A DNA stretch of 54,848 nt, taken from NCBI GenBank assembly GCA_964515915.1, contig CAZEXM010000002.1, forward strand, positions 1-54,848. Direction: 5' to 3'. This document shows positions 34,624 to 42,514 of this stretch, piece by piece. The position numbers and the translations under genes are program-made. Position 1 is the stretch's first letter, and every line of letters begins with the position of its first letter. The stretch is from JAHOYW01 sp964515915. Lineage in GTDB: Bacteria > Verrucomicrobiota > Lentisphaeria > Victivallales > Victivallaceae. The notes under the pieces are model-generated. The model worked only from the letters and a program-made list of their open reading frames with translations, was not told the DNA's origin and searched no databases.

Positions 34624-35388
34624 TTATCTGTTTACTTTATACAATGAATAAAATTTTTTGTGCTTTGCCTTGAACTCTTTCAGAAGTATAAGCCCCTCGG
34701 GGAATTTGATTTTTTTATTACTGAAACATTTTCTGAATTCAGCATCTCTGGATTTTACAAATAAAAAAATATTCCTGTTTTTGGAACTCAATGTTTTCAG
34801 TGCGCTTGCGAAATAAACCGGATTGTCGATATTTATCACGGAAGACAATGGAAGTAATTCAGCCTTTGAATGCCAGGCGACTCGCCTGGCGTCACGTAAA
34901 TTTGATATGAGCAGGGGGGGGACAGGAGCTTCTGAACCGTTTATGATTTTCGCCGTATCCTGGATATAGAATTTTCTGCTCGGCGGATGCAGCGCCTTGC
35001 CTATACAGGCTATACTTATCAGCAGCAGTAAAAATACGGTTAAATGTTTTTCTCTAACCCATGGTATTTTTTTTGTCAGGCGCTTCAGAAAGCACAGCGC
35101 CGCCGGAAAGCCGGGAACACATAAGATAATCACATAAAACGCGCCTGTATACAAGTAGCGGGTGTTAATTTTCGTATTCATATGGACAAAGAACATGTAA
35201 CGGGAAATCAGGCTGACAACAAGGGCCGTTAAAATAAAGCGGAGCAGCTTTGCGTTCGTGTTTTTGTATTCTTTGCGGTTGATAAGCGCAAACACAAGCA
35301 TAAGCACGATAACGGGGAATATTGCGTCTTTCAGCAGCCTTGTAAAGATAAAATCGCACCAGGCTGATAGTGACAAGATTACTTCCAA
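34624..35388 (-). CDS. C-terminal part of a split membrane glycosyltransferase (or separate small membrane protein)
   Basis: A 254-residue multi-helix membrane protein beginning at a TTG (35388) that is in the same frame as the preceding gene, separated only by its TAA and five codons. Helices at about residues 18-35, 48-68, 76-98 and 115-135 are followed by a soluble C-terminal domain of about 100 residues, the layout of the C-terminal half of GT-C (PMT/ArnT/GT39-like) enzymes. The GGAGGG just after the TAA could allow separate translation. If the TAA were sense, one protein of about 520 residues would result, a normal size for the family. No homologue of this half alone is recognised by me. 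Confidence 0.6.
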   Translation of the reverse strand: MEVILSLSAWCDFIFTRLLKDAIFPVIVLMLVFALINRKEYKNTNAKLLRFILTALVVSLISRYMFFVHMNTKINTRYLYTGAFYVIILCVPGFPAALCFLKRLTKKIPWVREKHLTVFLLLLISIACIGKALHPPSRKFYIQDTAKIINGSEAPVPPLLISNLRDARRVAWHSKAELLPLSSVINIDNPVYFASALKTLSSKNRNIFLFVKSRDAEFRKCFSNKKIKFPEGLILLKEFKAKHKKFYSLYKVNR

Positions 35389-35403
35389 AATATATTTCCC
35401 TCC

Positions 35404-36186
35404 TTAGATGCCGAACGGGGCCCAGACACTCGGGGTGTCCCGTAACATAATATACAGGACCGGAAGAGTCAAGCCCAGAAAAACAACTGACACCAGAACA
35501 GACGCCAGCACATAATAAGCAATATCCTTTCTGAAGCTTTTCCAGTCAATAACAAATTCAACCGCCTGCCATGCAAAAAATATAACAATCAGGAGTATCC
35601 CCTCACGCCGGGTCATATTCGCCAAAGCCGCCAGAACAGCAAAAACGCACCATTTCCACAATGATTTATTATGTATTGCCGATATTGCGAAGGCCACCGC
35701 AAACACCATAAACGGCAGGTACAGTATTTCCCGCAGGCAGCTGACGCTTATCCTGGCCAGAAACGGATGCACCGCCACAAGAAACGCCGCCAGCAGGGCA
35801 TAGGCACGGTTGCGGGGTATCGCCTCTGCTTGAACATCCTCATTTTGCCGCTTTGCGGTGGAAAACAGATTAAATACTATCCAGAAAGCGGCCAGCGGCA
35901 TAAGCGATCCCAACACAATGCCGATAATAAGGCCGGTATGTTCCGGGGTTAATCCGAAATTATATCCCATTGCCATTACCCACGGCAGTAAGGGCGGAAT
36001 GATTTTAGTATCATACGAATACACATACTCAGCGCCGTGATATGCCCAGTTTTCCGCCATTTGAAAATACAAATATACGTCGGTGCCGTACCTTTCCACT
36101 TCAAGCAGCCTTGCCATCCTGACTGCCCCGGACAACAGGACAATCAAAATCAGATATACTGCGGTTCTGCTGAATAATTTACGCAT
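35404..36186 (-). CDS. N-terminal part of a GT-C (ArnT/PMT-like) membrane glycosyltransferase
   Basis: A 260-residue protein with about seven helices. It shows the first-loop acidic pattern of GT-C enzymes (RYGTDVYLYFQMAENW near residues 32-47) that holds the polyprenyl-phosphate-sugar-binding Asp, and NMTRREG in a later loop. Such enzymes move a sugar from undecaprenyl phosphate onto a periplasmic acceptor. It stops at a TAA (35404-35406) after WAPFGI, and the same frame continues as the next gene. The half alone lacks the normal C-terminal helices and periplasmic domain. A nonsense mutation, a sequencing error, or a genuine two-subunit form are possible. It begins 3 nt after the epimerase stop. 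Confidence 0.7.
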   Translation of the reverse strand: MRKLFSRTAVYLILIVLLSGAVRMARLLEVERYGTDVYLYFQMAENWAYHGAEYVYSYDTKIIPPLLPWVMAMGYNFGLTPEHTGLIIGIVLGSLMPLAAFWIVFNLFSTAKRQNEDVQAEAIPRNRAYALLAAFLVAVHPFLARISVSCLREILYLPFMVFAVAFAISAIHNKSLWKWCVFAVLAALANMTRREGILLIVIFFAWQAVEFVIDWKSFRKDIAYYVLASVLVSVVFLGLTLPVLYIMLRDTPSVWAPFGI

Positions 36187-36189
36187 ATT

Positions 36190-37356
36190 TCAGTCTTGTT
36201 TATCCCAGTCATAACGGCTGAATTCGTCCATGTTGCGCCAGCGGTGGGCCAGCTTGGCGGTCCCGATAATAAATTTGGCGACCCGAAGGGAAGTATTTTC
36301 AACTTCGTATTCCCATGGAATTTCGCGCTTCGGAAAAAGTTCCCGTTCATTTGTAACAACTTTAACTGCCGACAAAAGAATTTCCGGGTTAAGCCCGCTA
36401 ATCAGAATAGATCCGGCATCGAGCGCTTCGGGCCTTTCGAGAGAATTCCGCAAAGTTACCGCCGGGAAGTCAAGAATGGCGGACTCCTCACTTATGGTGC
36501 CGCTGTCGGATATTGCGCAAAACGCATTCATCTGCAGTTGGTTGTAATCAAAAAATCCGAAAGGTTTTAAAAAGCTTATATCCTGCGAAGCTGTGTCGAT
36601 ATTTAATTGTTCAAGCCGGTTACGGGTGCGCGGGTGGGTGGAAACGACAATCGGCAGTTTATATTCGTCATGAAGCGACTCCAGGCAGGCAAGAACCTTA
36701 CGCAGGTTATCCGGACTGTCGACATTTTCTTCACGGTGAACGCTGACAATAAAATATTTTCCGGCTTCAAGTCCGAGTTTTTCGAGAATGGCGGATTTTT
36801 TAATATTATCCAGTTTACTCATCAGCACTTCTTTCATCGGGGAGCCGGTTAAATAGATATAACGATGAGAAAGCCCTTCACTTAACAAATGCCGTCTGGC
36901 GTGTTCAGTATACACCAGATTAAAATCAGCAAGATGGTCCACCAGCTTACGGTTTGTTTCTTCCGGGACATTAGGGTCAAAAGAACGGTTTCCCGCTTCC
37001 ATGTGATAAGTCGGGATTTTCATCCTTTTCGCCATCATCAGCGATACCGCGCTGTTGGTGTCGCCCAGTACCAGGAATGCGTCCGGGTTTTCCCGCAAAA
37101 TAACTTCTTCCGTTTTAATAATTATTTCGCCGAGTACTTTGCCCAGCGATGAAGTATCAATGTCCAGGAAATAATCAGGCCTGCTTACTCCAAGTTCGTC
37201 AAAGAATACCTGGTTGAGTTCATAATCATAATTTTGTCCGGTATGAACGAGAACATGATCAGTATATTTTTCAAGAGTGGAAATAACTGAAGATAAACGG
37301 ATAATTTCCGGCCTGGTTCCCAATACTGTCATTACTTTTAATTTTTTTGTTTTCAT
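36190..37356 (-). CDS. wecB: Non-hydrolysing UDP-HexNAc 2-epimerase (CapG/WbjD/WecB)
   Basis: A 388-residue GT-B-fold epimerase. N-terminus VMTVLGTRPEIIRLS with HTGQNYDYEL, then HMEAGNRSFDPNVPEETNR split here as MEAGNRSF and PEETNRK, SVHREENVDSPDN and the SDSGTISEESAIL donor-binding segment. In the UDP-L-FucNAc pathway this third enzyme converts UDP-N-acetyl-L-pneumosamine to UDP-N-acetyl-L-fucosamine; sequence resemblance is closer to CapG/FnlC than to WecB of enterobacterial common antigen. GAGGAGG lies just upstream of the ATG at 37356. The first two pathway enzymes lie upstream at 40335 and 38187, separated by the rhuM relic. Confidence 0.9.
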   Translation of the reverse strand: MKTKKLKVMTVLGTRPEIIRLSSVISTLEKYTDHVLVHTGQNYDYELNQVFFDELGVSRPDYFLDIDTSSLGKVLGEIIIKTEEVILRENPDAFLVLGDTNSAVSLMMAKRMKIPTYHMEAGNRSFDPNVPEETNRKLVDHLADFNLVYTEHARRHLLSEGLSHRYIYLTGSPMKEVLMSKLDNIKKSAILEKLGLEAGKYFIVSVHREENVDSPDNLRKVLACLESLHDEYKLPIVVSTHPRTRNRLEQLNIDTASQDISFLKPFGFFDYNQLQMNAFCAISDSGTISEESAILDFPAVTLRNSLERPEALDAGSILISGLNPEILLSAVKVVTNERELFPKREIPWEYEVENTSLRVAKFIIGTAKLAHRWRNMDEFSRYDWDKQD

Positions 37357-37463
37357 CTATACCTCCTCGAGGGCTTGATTTGCTTAAGGTCATTTTCCAA
37401 CTCGGCAAAACTTCTTTCATAATCCAGCTTTTTTTGTTCATTTTGGAATTTTTTCACTATCAT
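37353..37463 (-). pseudogene. Short coding remnant upstream of the 2-epimerase
   Basis: A 36-residue frame reading VKKFQNEQKKLDYERSFAEL and on to LKQIKP, charged and helical, ending across the 2-epimerase start. It may be the tail of the rhuM-like gene broken upstream, but the match is too weak to assert. The 37464-37748 stretch between the two shows no clear gene. Confidence 0.3.
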
Positions 37464-37748
37464 CCCATAATTTCTAAGAATTAACTATTTCGAGTAACTT
37501 TGAGCTTACGCTTGCGCACTTCCCGTTATCCTCATTTTTCATTTCCAGGCTTGGTCTACTGTAAATTTATATATTATTTTCAGCGACTAAGTAGTCGCGA
37601 GTGCAGCCTTGCACCGCGACCTTTGCGCTCGACAAGGTCAATAACTTTAGTCAAGCAGAAGTCTCTGTCACGGAGCAAGCTGCTCCTGTGACTACTTTTT
37701 ACAAACATACTTTATTTTCCATGGGATGACTGTGGAATTTTTTGTATT

Positions 37749-38190
37749 CTAAAGCTGATTTTTACCCTCAATCACGCCGTGTCTAGTACACTGTAAAATT
37801 TACAACTTCGTATTTTTTCACAAATTAATGTAGCACAACCGTCTCGGTTGTGAAGATACTCAAGCGAGACGCTTGAGCTACATTTTTTATTACAATGCGA
37901 ACATTTAAGTTGTATAGTGTACTAGTGGCATGTCGGAATTTCCGACATACCAGTTCTTCTTTCAATTCGCCTTCCTTGAATATATTGGCAATATGCTCTG
38001 TTACAGTAGACCTGCTCTTGCCGAATAACTGAGCCATATGCGCCTTCGACAGCCACACGGTTTCATCTTCCAGACGAACATCAACTTTGATATTGCCGTC
38101 TGAATTCGCATATATTAAGATTTCGTTATCCGGTTTTCGCATAATTTTTCCAGTGTTGCATGTTAAATTGTTTTCCAATTCATAACTCAT
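37749..38190 (-). pseudogene. RhuM-family gene fragment interrupted by a MITE-like element
   Basis: From 38190 (ATGA overlap with capF) or the ATG at 38142 the product matches the N-terminal DNA-binding-like part of the RhuM family: ILIYANSDGNIKVDVRLEDE, TVWLSKAHMAQLFGKSRSTV and FKEGELKEELVCRKFRHAT. There the 135-bp element (37787-37921) begins. Removing it and one CTAG restores RHATRHGVIEGKNQL, which fits the family's next residues, before a TAG at 37749. RhuM proteins are usually about 300-350 residues; the rest is missing. The family is of unknown molecular role, often with mobile or defence genes. It is an intruder between two FucNAc pathway genes. Confidence 0.75.
37787..37921. mobile_element. 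135-bp MITE-like element, copy 2, with CTAG target duplication
   Basis: Near-identical to 10271-10406. Begins TACACTG, ends AGTGTA, flanked by CTAG at 37783-37786 and 37922-37925. It sits inside the rhuM-like gene, and the gene's reading frame is recovered when it and one CTAG are removed, which fixes both boundaries exactly. Confidence 0.8.
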
Positions 38191-39308
38191 ACTTCCTCCC
38201 AAAAAGTATCCGGGTTATCGGGATCAAAGAATTCATTAATCCAAAATACTGTATAAACGTCATCATTACCAGTATTGCTTATATTATGGGTGAACCAAAC
38301 CGGCATATCCACAAAGCCCGGACATCGATTCGCGTCTATGTCAAAATTCAAAACTTCTTCGCTGCCGATACGGCGAAGCTGTAACCGCGCTTTGCCTTTT
38401 ATTACCGCGAAGCGTTCAAATTTGCGGGTGTGGTAATGATTGCCGCGGGTTATGCCCGGATGAGTAGTCGAAAATGAAACCTGCCCCCCCGTTTTATCCA
38501 GTTTCAATACTTCGACAAAACTTCCACGCTCGTCCGTATGCGGAGCAAGTTTGCCGGGATAAAATTTCTTATGGTCTATATAACAGACAAAAGTATTGAA
38601 CAAATCAAACTCGAATTTGTCCTTGAATTCTGGAATAATTTGTTTGTCAAAATAAGTTTCCTTAAAATAAGTGAGCAATGCCAGTATCCCGGATACTTTC
38701 TTCTCGGTACAAGGTGGAACATAATAAGGATTATCCGTAATTTCTCCACGTATTATCGCAATAAATTCCCGGCATAACGCGTTAATATAAATTAATTTGA
38801 CAGAGCCGTCAATATTTATTTCCGGAGTCCCGCCATGAGTCAGTTTGTGGCAGAATGTCGCAACCACTGAATTATAATCGGGTTTGCCGAAGGGCCCGAA
38901 TACATTCGGAATTAGCGCAGCGGTAAACTTTGCGCCGGTTTTGATTGCCCATTCATCCAGTAAGCGCCTGCCTTCACGTTTTGACCTGCCGTAAAGATTA
39001 TCGCGCTCCTCCTGGGTGGATGATGACATAAGAACATGCGGAGTAACATTTTCCGCTTCCAGTGCCGCGATTAACTGCTGAACCAGCCTGACATTGGTAT
39101 CATATATCACCCGCATATCAGAATGGCGGTTCAGCGCCGCTAAATGAACAATCACATCACACTGCCTGACAAAATTCTGCAAGGCTTGAGCGCGGTCAAA
39201 AAAGGCATCTTCAAAAGGAATTCTTTCAATATCATCATCCTGCCCGAGGAAGTTATATAAATGAGTCCCCATGAAGCCCGGCTGGCCGGTTATTCCAATT
39301 TTTAACAT
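38187..39308 (-). CDS. capF: CapF/WbjC bifunctional UDP-sugar reductase/epimerase
   Basis: A 373-residue protein with two domains. Residues 1-245 are an SDR (TGQPGFMGTHLYN at the NAD site; the catalytic YxxxK as LYGRSKREG). Residues about 255-373 are a cupin (RGNHYHTRKFERFAVIKG, with metal-binding His-x-His). In Staphylococcus CapF the cupin epimerises C3 and the SDR reduces C4, producing UDP-N-acetyl-L-pneumosamine from the product of CapE. Strong site GGAGG…AGGAAA before the ATG at 39308. It is the second step of the UDP-L-FucNAc pathway, between CapE (40335) and the 2-epimerase (36190). Confidence 0.92.
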   Translation of the reverse strand: MLKIGITGQPGFMGTHLYNFLGQDDDIERIPFEDAFFDRAQALQNFVRQCDVIVHLAALNRHSDMRVIYDTNVRLVQQLIAALEAENVTPHVLMSSSTQEERDNLYGRSKREGRRLLDEWAIKTGAKFTAALIPNVFGPFGKPDYNSVVATFCHKLTHGGTPEINIDGSVKLIYINALCREFIAIIRGEITDNPYYVPPCTEKKVSGILALLTYFKETYFDKQIIPEFKDKFEFDLFNTFVCYIDHKKFYPGKLAPHTDERGSFVEVLKLDKTGGQVSFSTTHPGITRGNHYHTRKFERFAVIKGKARLQLRRIGSEEVLNFDIDANRCPGFVDMPVWFTHNISNTGNDDVYTVFWINEFFDPDNPDTFWEEV

Positions 39309-39326
39309 TTTCCTGAAGCCTCCATC

Positions 39327-39358
39327 TACGTGTTACGTGCTACGTGTTACGTGCTACG
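39327..39358. repeat. Four-and-a-half-unit tandem repeat, 7-bp unit TACGTG(C/T)
   Basis: TACGTGT and TACGTGC alternate twice, then degrade. It lies just upstream of capF, between capF and the secreted hypothetical gene. Confidence 0.8.
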
Positions 39359-39407
39359 ATGCTTAATAGTTTTTTGCAGGTTCGATAACATAGACAATAT
39401 TACTTAC

Positions 39408-40256
39408 TTAGCGGTTTTGATTACTTGTAACATACTGCGTATATAAAGCTTTTGTTTGACATTGTAATCTTTGAAGACTACGTAATTTAGATTTGAAAGC
39501 TGCCAGGCGGCGCATTGAATATTTAAGTAGTTTCTCACTATTGCGTATATTTTTATAATAAATCCGCAATTGTTTTCTTAGTTTTGCACTAGGACCGGCA
39601 GAACCTTGAGATGTAATAATGCTACCATTTTTATTTATCATTGTTGTTGTAATACTATTGTCTTTTAAAAAAATAATGTATTTTTCCCGATCAGCTTTTA
39701 TTGCCTTTTCATCATTAGGCATTTTCTGTTCTAACTTTTGAATAGTTTCTTTTAATGTTTTTTCCCTAATGTTCAAATATTCAAAATATTGCTTTGCATT
39801 TATGAGGCACAGACTAAAATCTTTTTTTACCTCCCAATGTGGCTCATATATTTTTTTGTTTAAATCGCGAGCATAGTATTTCCCCTTGTATAATACTCTT
39901 TCAAGCAACTCACCTTCTCCAAATACATTGTATCGTAATTCTTTGATATATTTCAGCCTGTTATTTTTTGATTTTGGAATTGTAAAAAAACACCATTCGC
40001 CATTGTACTTAAATGCCTCTTTTATATTCTGAGGAGAAGGATTTTTGGCTTCCGTGTTTTTTGTTTTAAGGAGTTCGGAAAATTTAAAGGTATAAGTTTT
40101 TCCTTTGCTTTTTATTATTAAATTATCTTTCTCTACCACAATTGATTCAATATCTGAATCTGTTGAATGCAGTATCACTTCAGTTCCTGATAAAAATGTA
40201 CAGCATGAAAGTAAAGCTAAAATCATAACTCTTTTCGGCAACAATAGTTTTCTCAT
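39408..40256 (-). CDS. Hypothetical secreted protein with charged helical C-terminus
   Basis: A 282-residue protein I do not recognise. The first 24 residues (MRKLLLPKRVMILALLSC, then CTFLSG) form a signal peptide; CC near the end of the hydrophobic stretch could be a lipoprotein site but lacks a good lipobox. The middle contains a short repeat-like beta region (KSKGKTYTFKFSEL), and the last 140 residues are strongly charged and helical, likely coiled coil (TLKETIQKLEQKM; RKQLRIYYKNIRN; LAAFKSKLRSLQRL). GAGGAA precedes the ATG at 40256. It is AT-rich beside its neighbours, flanked on both sides by heptamer repeats, and splits capE from capF. An inserted accessory gene is likely; no function is proposed. 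Confidence 0.7.
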   Translation of the reverse strand: MRKLLLPKRVMILALLSCCTFLSGTEVILHSTDSDIESIVVEKDNLIIKSKGKTYTFKFSELLKTKNTEAKNPSPQNIKEAFKYNGEWCFFTIPKSKNNRLKYIKELRYNVFGEGELLERVLYKGKYYARDLNKKIYEPHWEVKKDFSLCLINAKQYFEYLNIREKTLKETIQKLEQKMPNDEKAIKADREKYIIFLKDNSITTTMINKNGSIITSQGSAGPSAKLRKQLRIYYKNIRNSEKLLKYSMRRLAAFKSKLRSLQRLQCQTKALYTQYVTSNQNR

Positions 40257-40314
40257 TTTTTGACTTCCTCTTTTTTAGCGTGATTTTATCAAAACCTTTG
40301 ACCTTTTAACTTCT

Positions 40315-40342
40315 TAACACGTAACACGTAACACTTAACACA
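40315..40342. repeat. Four-unit tandem repeat, 7-bp unit TAACAC(G/T/A)
   Basis: TAACACG twice, then TAACACT and TAACACA. On the minus strand the last unit supplies the final codon and TAA stop of the capE gene, so the array reaches into the coding end. Confidence 0.75.
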
Positions 40343-41342
40343 TATCTTTACGAATGAATTCCAAATTCAGCAAAAGTTTTTTGGTAGCTTCAACATCCAG
40401 GCGTTCAGTGTTATGAGAATGATATTCAGCCGCGTCAGTCAGTTTTGTTTCGCCGTCTGAGAAATAGAGATTATAATTCAAATCGCGGGTATCCGCCGGA
40501 ATGCGGAAGTAATCACCCATATCTTCAGCCTTTACCATATCTTCACGGCTGACCAGTGACTCGTAAAGTTTTTCCCCGTGCCGGGTGCCGATTACTTTTA
40601 GCTCGTTATTCCTGTTATAAAGTTCCTTGAGGGCGCTGGTAAGCGTTTCCAGAGTACATGCCGGGGATTTCTGGACAAAAATATCTCCCTGGTTAGCATG
40701 TTGAAAAGCAAAAATAACCAGTGTTACAGCATTTTCAAGCGTCATCATAAACCGGGTCATATCAGGATTTGTGACAGTCAAAGCTTTTCCGCTCTTAAGC
40801 TGCCCGGTAAAAAGCGGAATTACTGAGCCGCGTGACGCCATAACATTGCCGTAACGAGTCCCGCATATAAGCGTCGCGTCATTTGGAATGTTGCGTGAAC
40901 GTGAAATCATCACTTTTTCCATCACGGCTTTACTCATCCCCATGGCATTAACCGGATACACCGCTTTGTCCGTACTAAGCACCACAACCTTTTTCACTTT
41001 ATGGCGAACCGCGGACTCAAGAACATTTTCTGTTCCCAGTATATTGGTTTTCACCGCTTCCAAAGGAAAGAATTCACAGGACGGCACCTGCTTGAGAGCG
41101 GCGGCGTGAAAGATATAGTCAACGCCGTCCATCACGCTGTCAACGCTTTGTTGGTCCCGCACGTTTCCGATGTAGAATTTAAGTTTGGGATTATTGTATT
41201 TTTTACGCATGTCATCCTGCTTCTTTTCATCGCGGCTGAATATGCGTATTTCGCCAATATCCGTGTCCAAAAAACGATCAAGAACGGCGTTTCCGAATGA
41301 ACCCGTTCCACCTGTAATTAATAAAACTTTGTTTTTAAACAT
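40335..41342 (-). CDS. capE: CapE/WbjB/FnlA UDP-GlcNAc 4,6-dehydratase 5-epimerase
   Basis: A 335-residue soluble SDR. The N-terminus LLITGGTGSFGNAVLDRFL, FSRDEKKQDDMR and HAAALKQVPSCEFFP are diagnostic of this group, and the catalytic site is the MxxxK form (NAMGMSKAVMEK). It converts UDP-GlcNAc to UDP-2-acetamido-2,6-dideoxy-beta-L-arabino-4-hexulose, first step to UDP-L-FucNAc. GAGGG lies 5-6 nt before the ATG at 41342. Its reading frame ends inside a heptamer repeat. It is separated from capF by the hypothetical gene at 39408. Confidence 0.92.
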   Translation of the reverse strand: MFKNKVLLITGGTGSFGNAVLDRFLDTDIGEIRIFSRDEKKQDDMRKKYNNPKLKFYIGNVRDQQSVDSVMDGVDYIFHAAALKQVPSCEFFPLEAVKTNILGTENVLESAVRHKVKKVVVLSTDKAVYPVNAMGMSKAVMEKVMISRSRNIPNDATLICGTRYGNVMASRGSVIPLFTGQLKSGKALTVTNPDMTRFMMTLENAVTLVIFAFQHANQGDIFVQKSPACTLETLTSALKELYNRNNELKVIGTRHGEKLYESLVSREDMVKAEDMGDYFRIPADTRDLNYNLYFSDGETKLTDAAEYHSHNTERLDVEATKKLLLNLEFIRKDMC

Positions 41343-41356
41343 TTTGCCCTCGTTTT

Positions 41357-42514
41357 TTATATCGCTAAAATTCCAAAAATATGATTCCAGTTTTCATAAT
41401 ACACTTCAGTGCTGAATTCAGCCTGGTATTTATTCAACGCGTTTACGGCCATTGTCGTTCTTAATTCATTATCCTCAGCAAGTTTTAAAATATTCCCGGA
41501 AATATTCTCAGACAGCATATTGTCCAGCAATATCGCGTTGCCATCGCTGAACATGAAAGGTATTTCACCTGCTTTTGTGCTTATTACCGCACATCCGGCA
41601 GCCATAGCCTCCATTAATACTACTGGTTGAGCTTCAATCCTTGATGGAAACACAAAAATATGACTTTCCTTAAAAAGCTTTTCTTTGTCTTCACCGTAAA
41701 GGCCTTTTACCCATTTTATGCTGATTTCAGCTGAATTATTGATTGTTTTTATTTTATTTTTTACTATCGCTTCCAAATCCGGAATATTTTGCTTTGAATA
41801 ATTGCTTTGCATAAGTTCACCGCACAAAACAGCTTTTATGTTAATTTTTAAAGCGCTGTTTTCTGATAAACGAATAAGCGCGTCAAGATATTCAATATAC
41901 CCTTTTGATTTTATCAGATTACTTAAAAATGTAACATTAATCCCGTTCGCTGATAAGAGATGCTTAGCTTTTATCAGTTTTTCCGTCAGCGGCTTAAAAC
42001 CACAGCTGTTGGGTACAATATATATTTTTTCTTCAGATATTCCATTCTTCAGTAAAAACTCCTGAGTTTTTTCCCCGAGAACGGTAATCAATGTGGTTCT
42101 TTTTAATATATGGAATAATAATTTATATTTGACGTCTTGCTTCCGCCAGGCTAAAAAACACGCCCCGTGCAATGAGATAACGCTTTTATGCCCTTTCCGC
42201 AGATATATAAGGGACAGGTATGGCAATCCTGTACGGACTAAGGCATTTAAAGTTAATCCTGTATTAAAACAGATTAGCCCGGAAGGGGAAAAAAGAATAC
42301 GAAGAAACGAAAACCATACGGACAAAGTATAAAATATATATTTGGTGAACGCTGATAATAAATTTTTGCCTGAACGTTCCAGGGCTTTAATTTTGACAGG
42401 CTTAAAATCAAAACGGCGATCTGTTTTAAAATGAGAAATTATTTGTTCCGAAGCAAACTGCTGTCCGGATATTTTATCACTGAAAGGGTAAATAATGTAT
42501 ATTGGAGTAATCAT
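41357..42514 (-). CDS. Family 4 glycosyltransferase
   Basis: A 385-residue GT-B enzyme. The N-terminal half has ISGQQFASEQIISHF and SLHGACF; the donor domain contains NVTFLSNLIKSKGY, HIFVFPSRIEAQPVVLMEAM (EX7E motif) and GCAVISTKAGEIPFMF. Probably adds a sugar in repeat-unit assembly; donor unknown. It overlaps the reductase gene upstream by 4 nt (ATGA). Confidence 0.85.
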   Translation of the reverse strand: MITPIYIIYPFSDKISGQQFASEQIISHFKTDRRFDFKPVKIKALERSGKNLLSAFTKYIFYTLSVWFSFLRILFSPSGLICFNTGLTLNALVRTGLPYLSLIYLRKGHKSVISLHGACFLAWRKQDVKYKLLFHILKRTTLITVLGEKTQEFLLKNGISEEKIYIVPNSCGFKPLTEKLIKAKHLLSANGINVTFLSNLIKSKGYIEYLDALIRLSENSALKINIKAVLCGELMQSNYSKQNIPDLEAIVKNKIKTINNSAEISIKWVKGLYGEDKEKLFKESHIFVFPSRIEAQPVVLMEAMAAGCAVISTKAGEIPFMFSDGNAILLDNMLSENISGNILKLAEDNELRTTMAVNALNKYQAEFSTEVYYENWNHIFGILAI

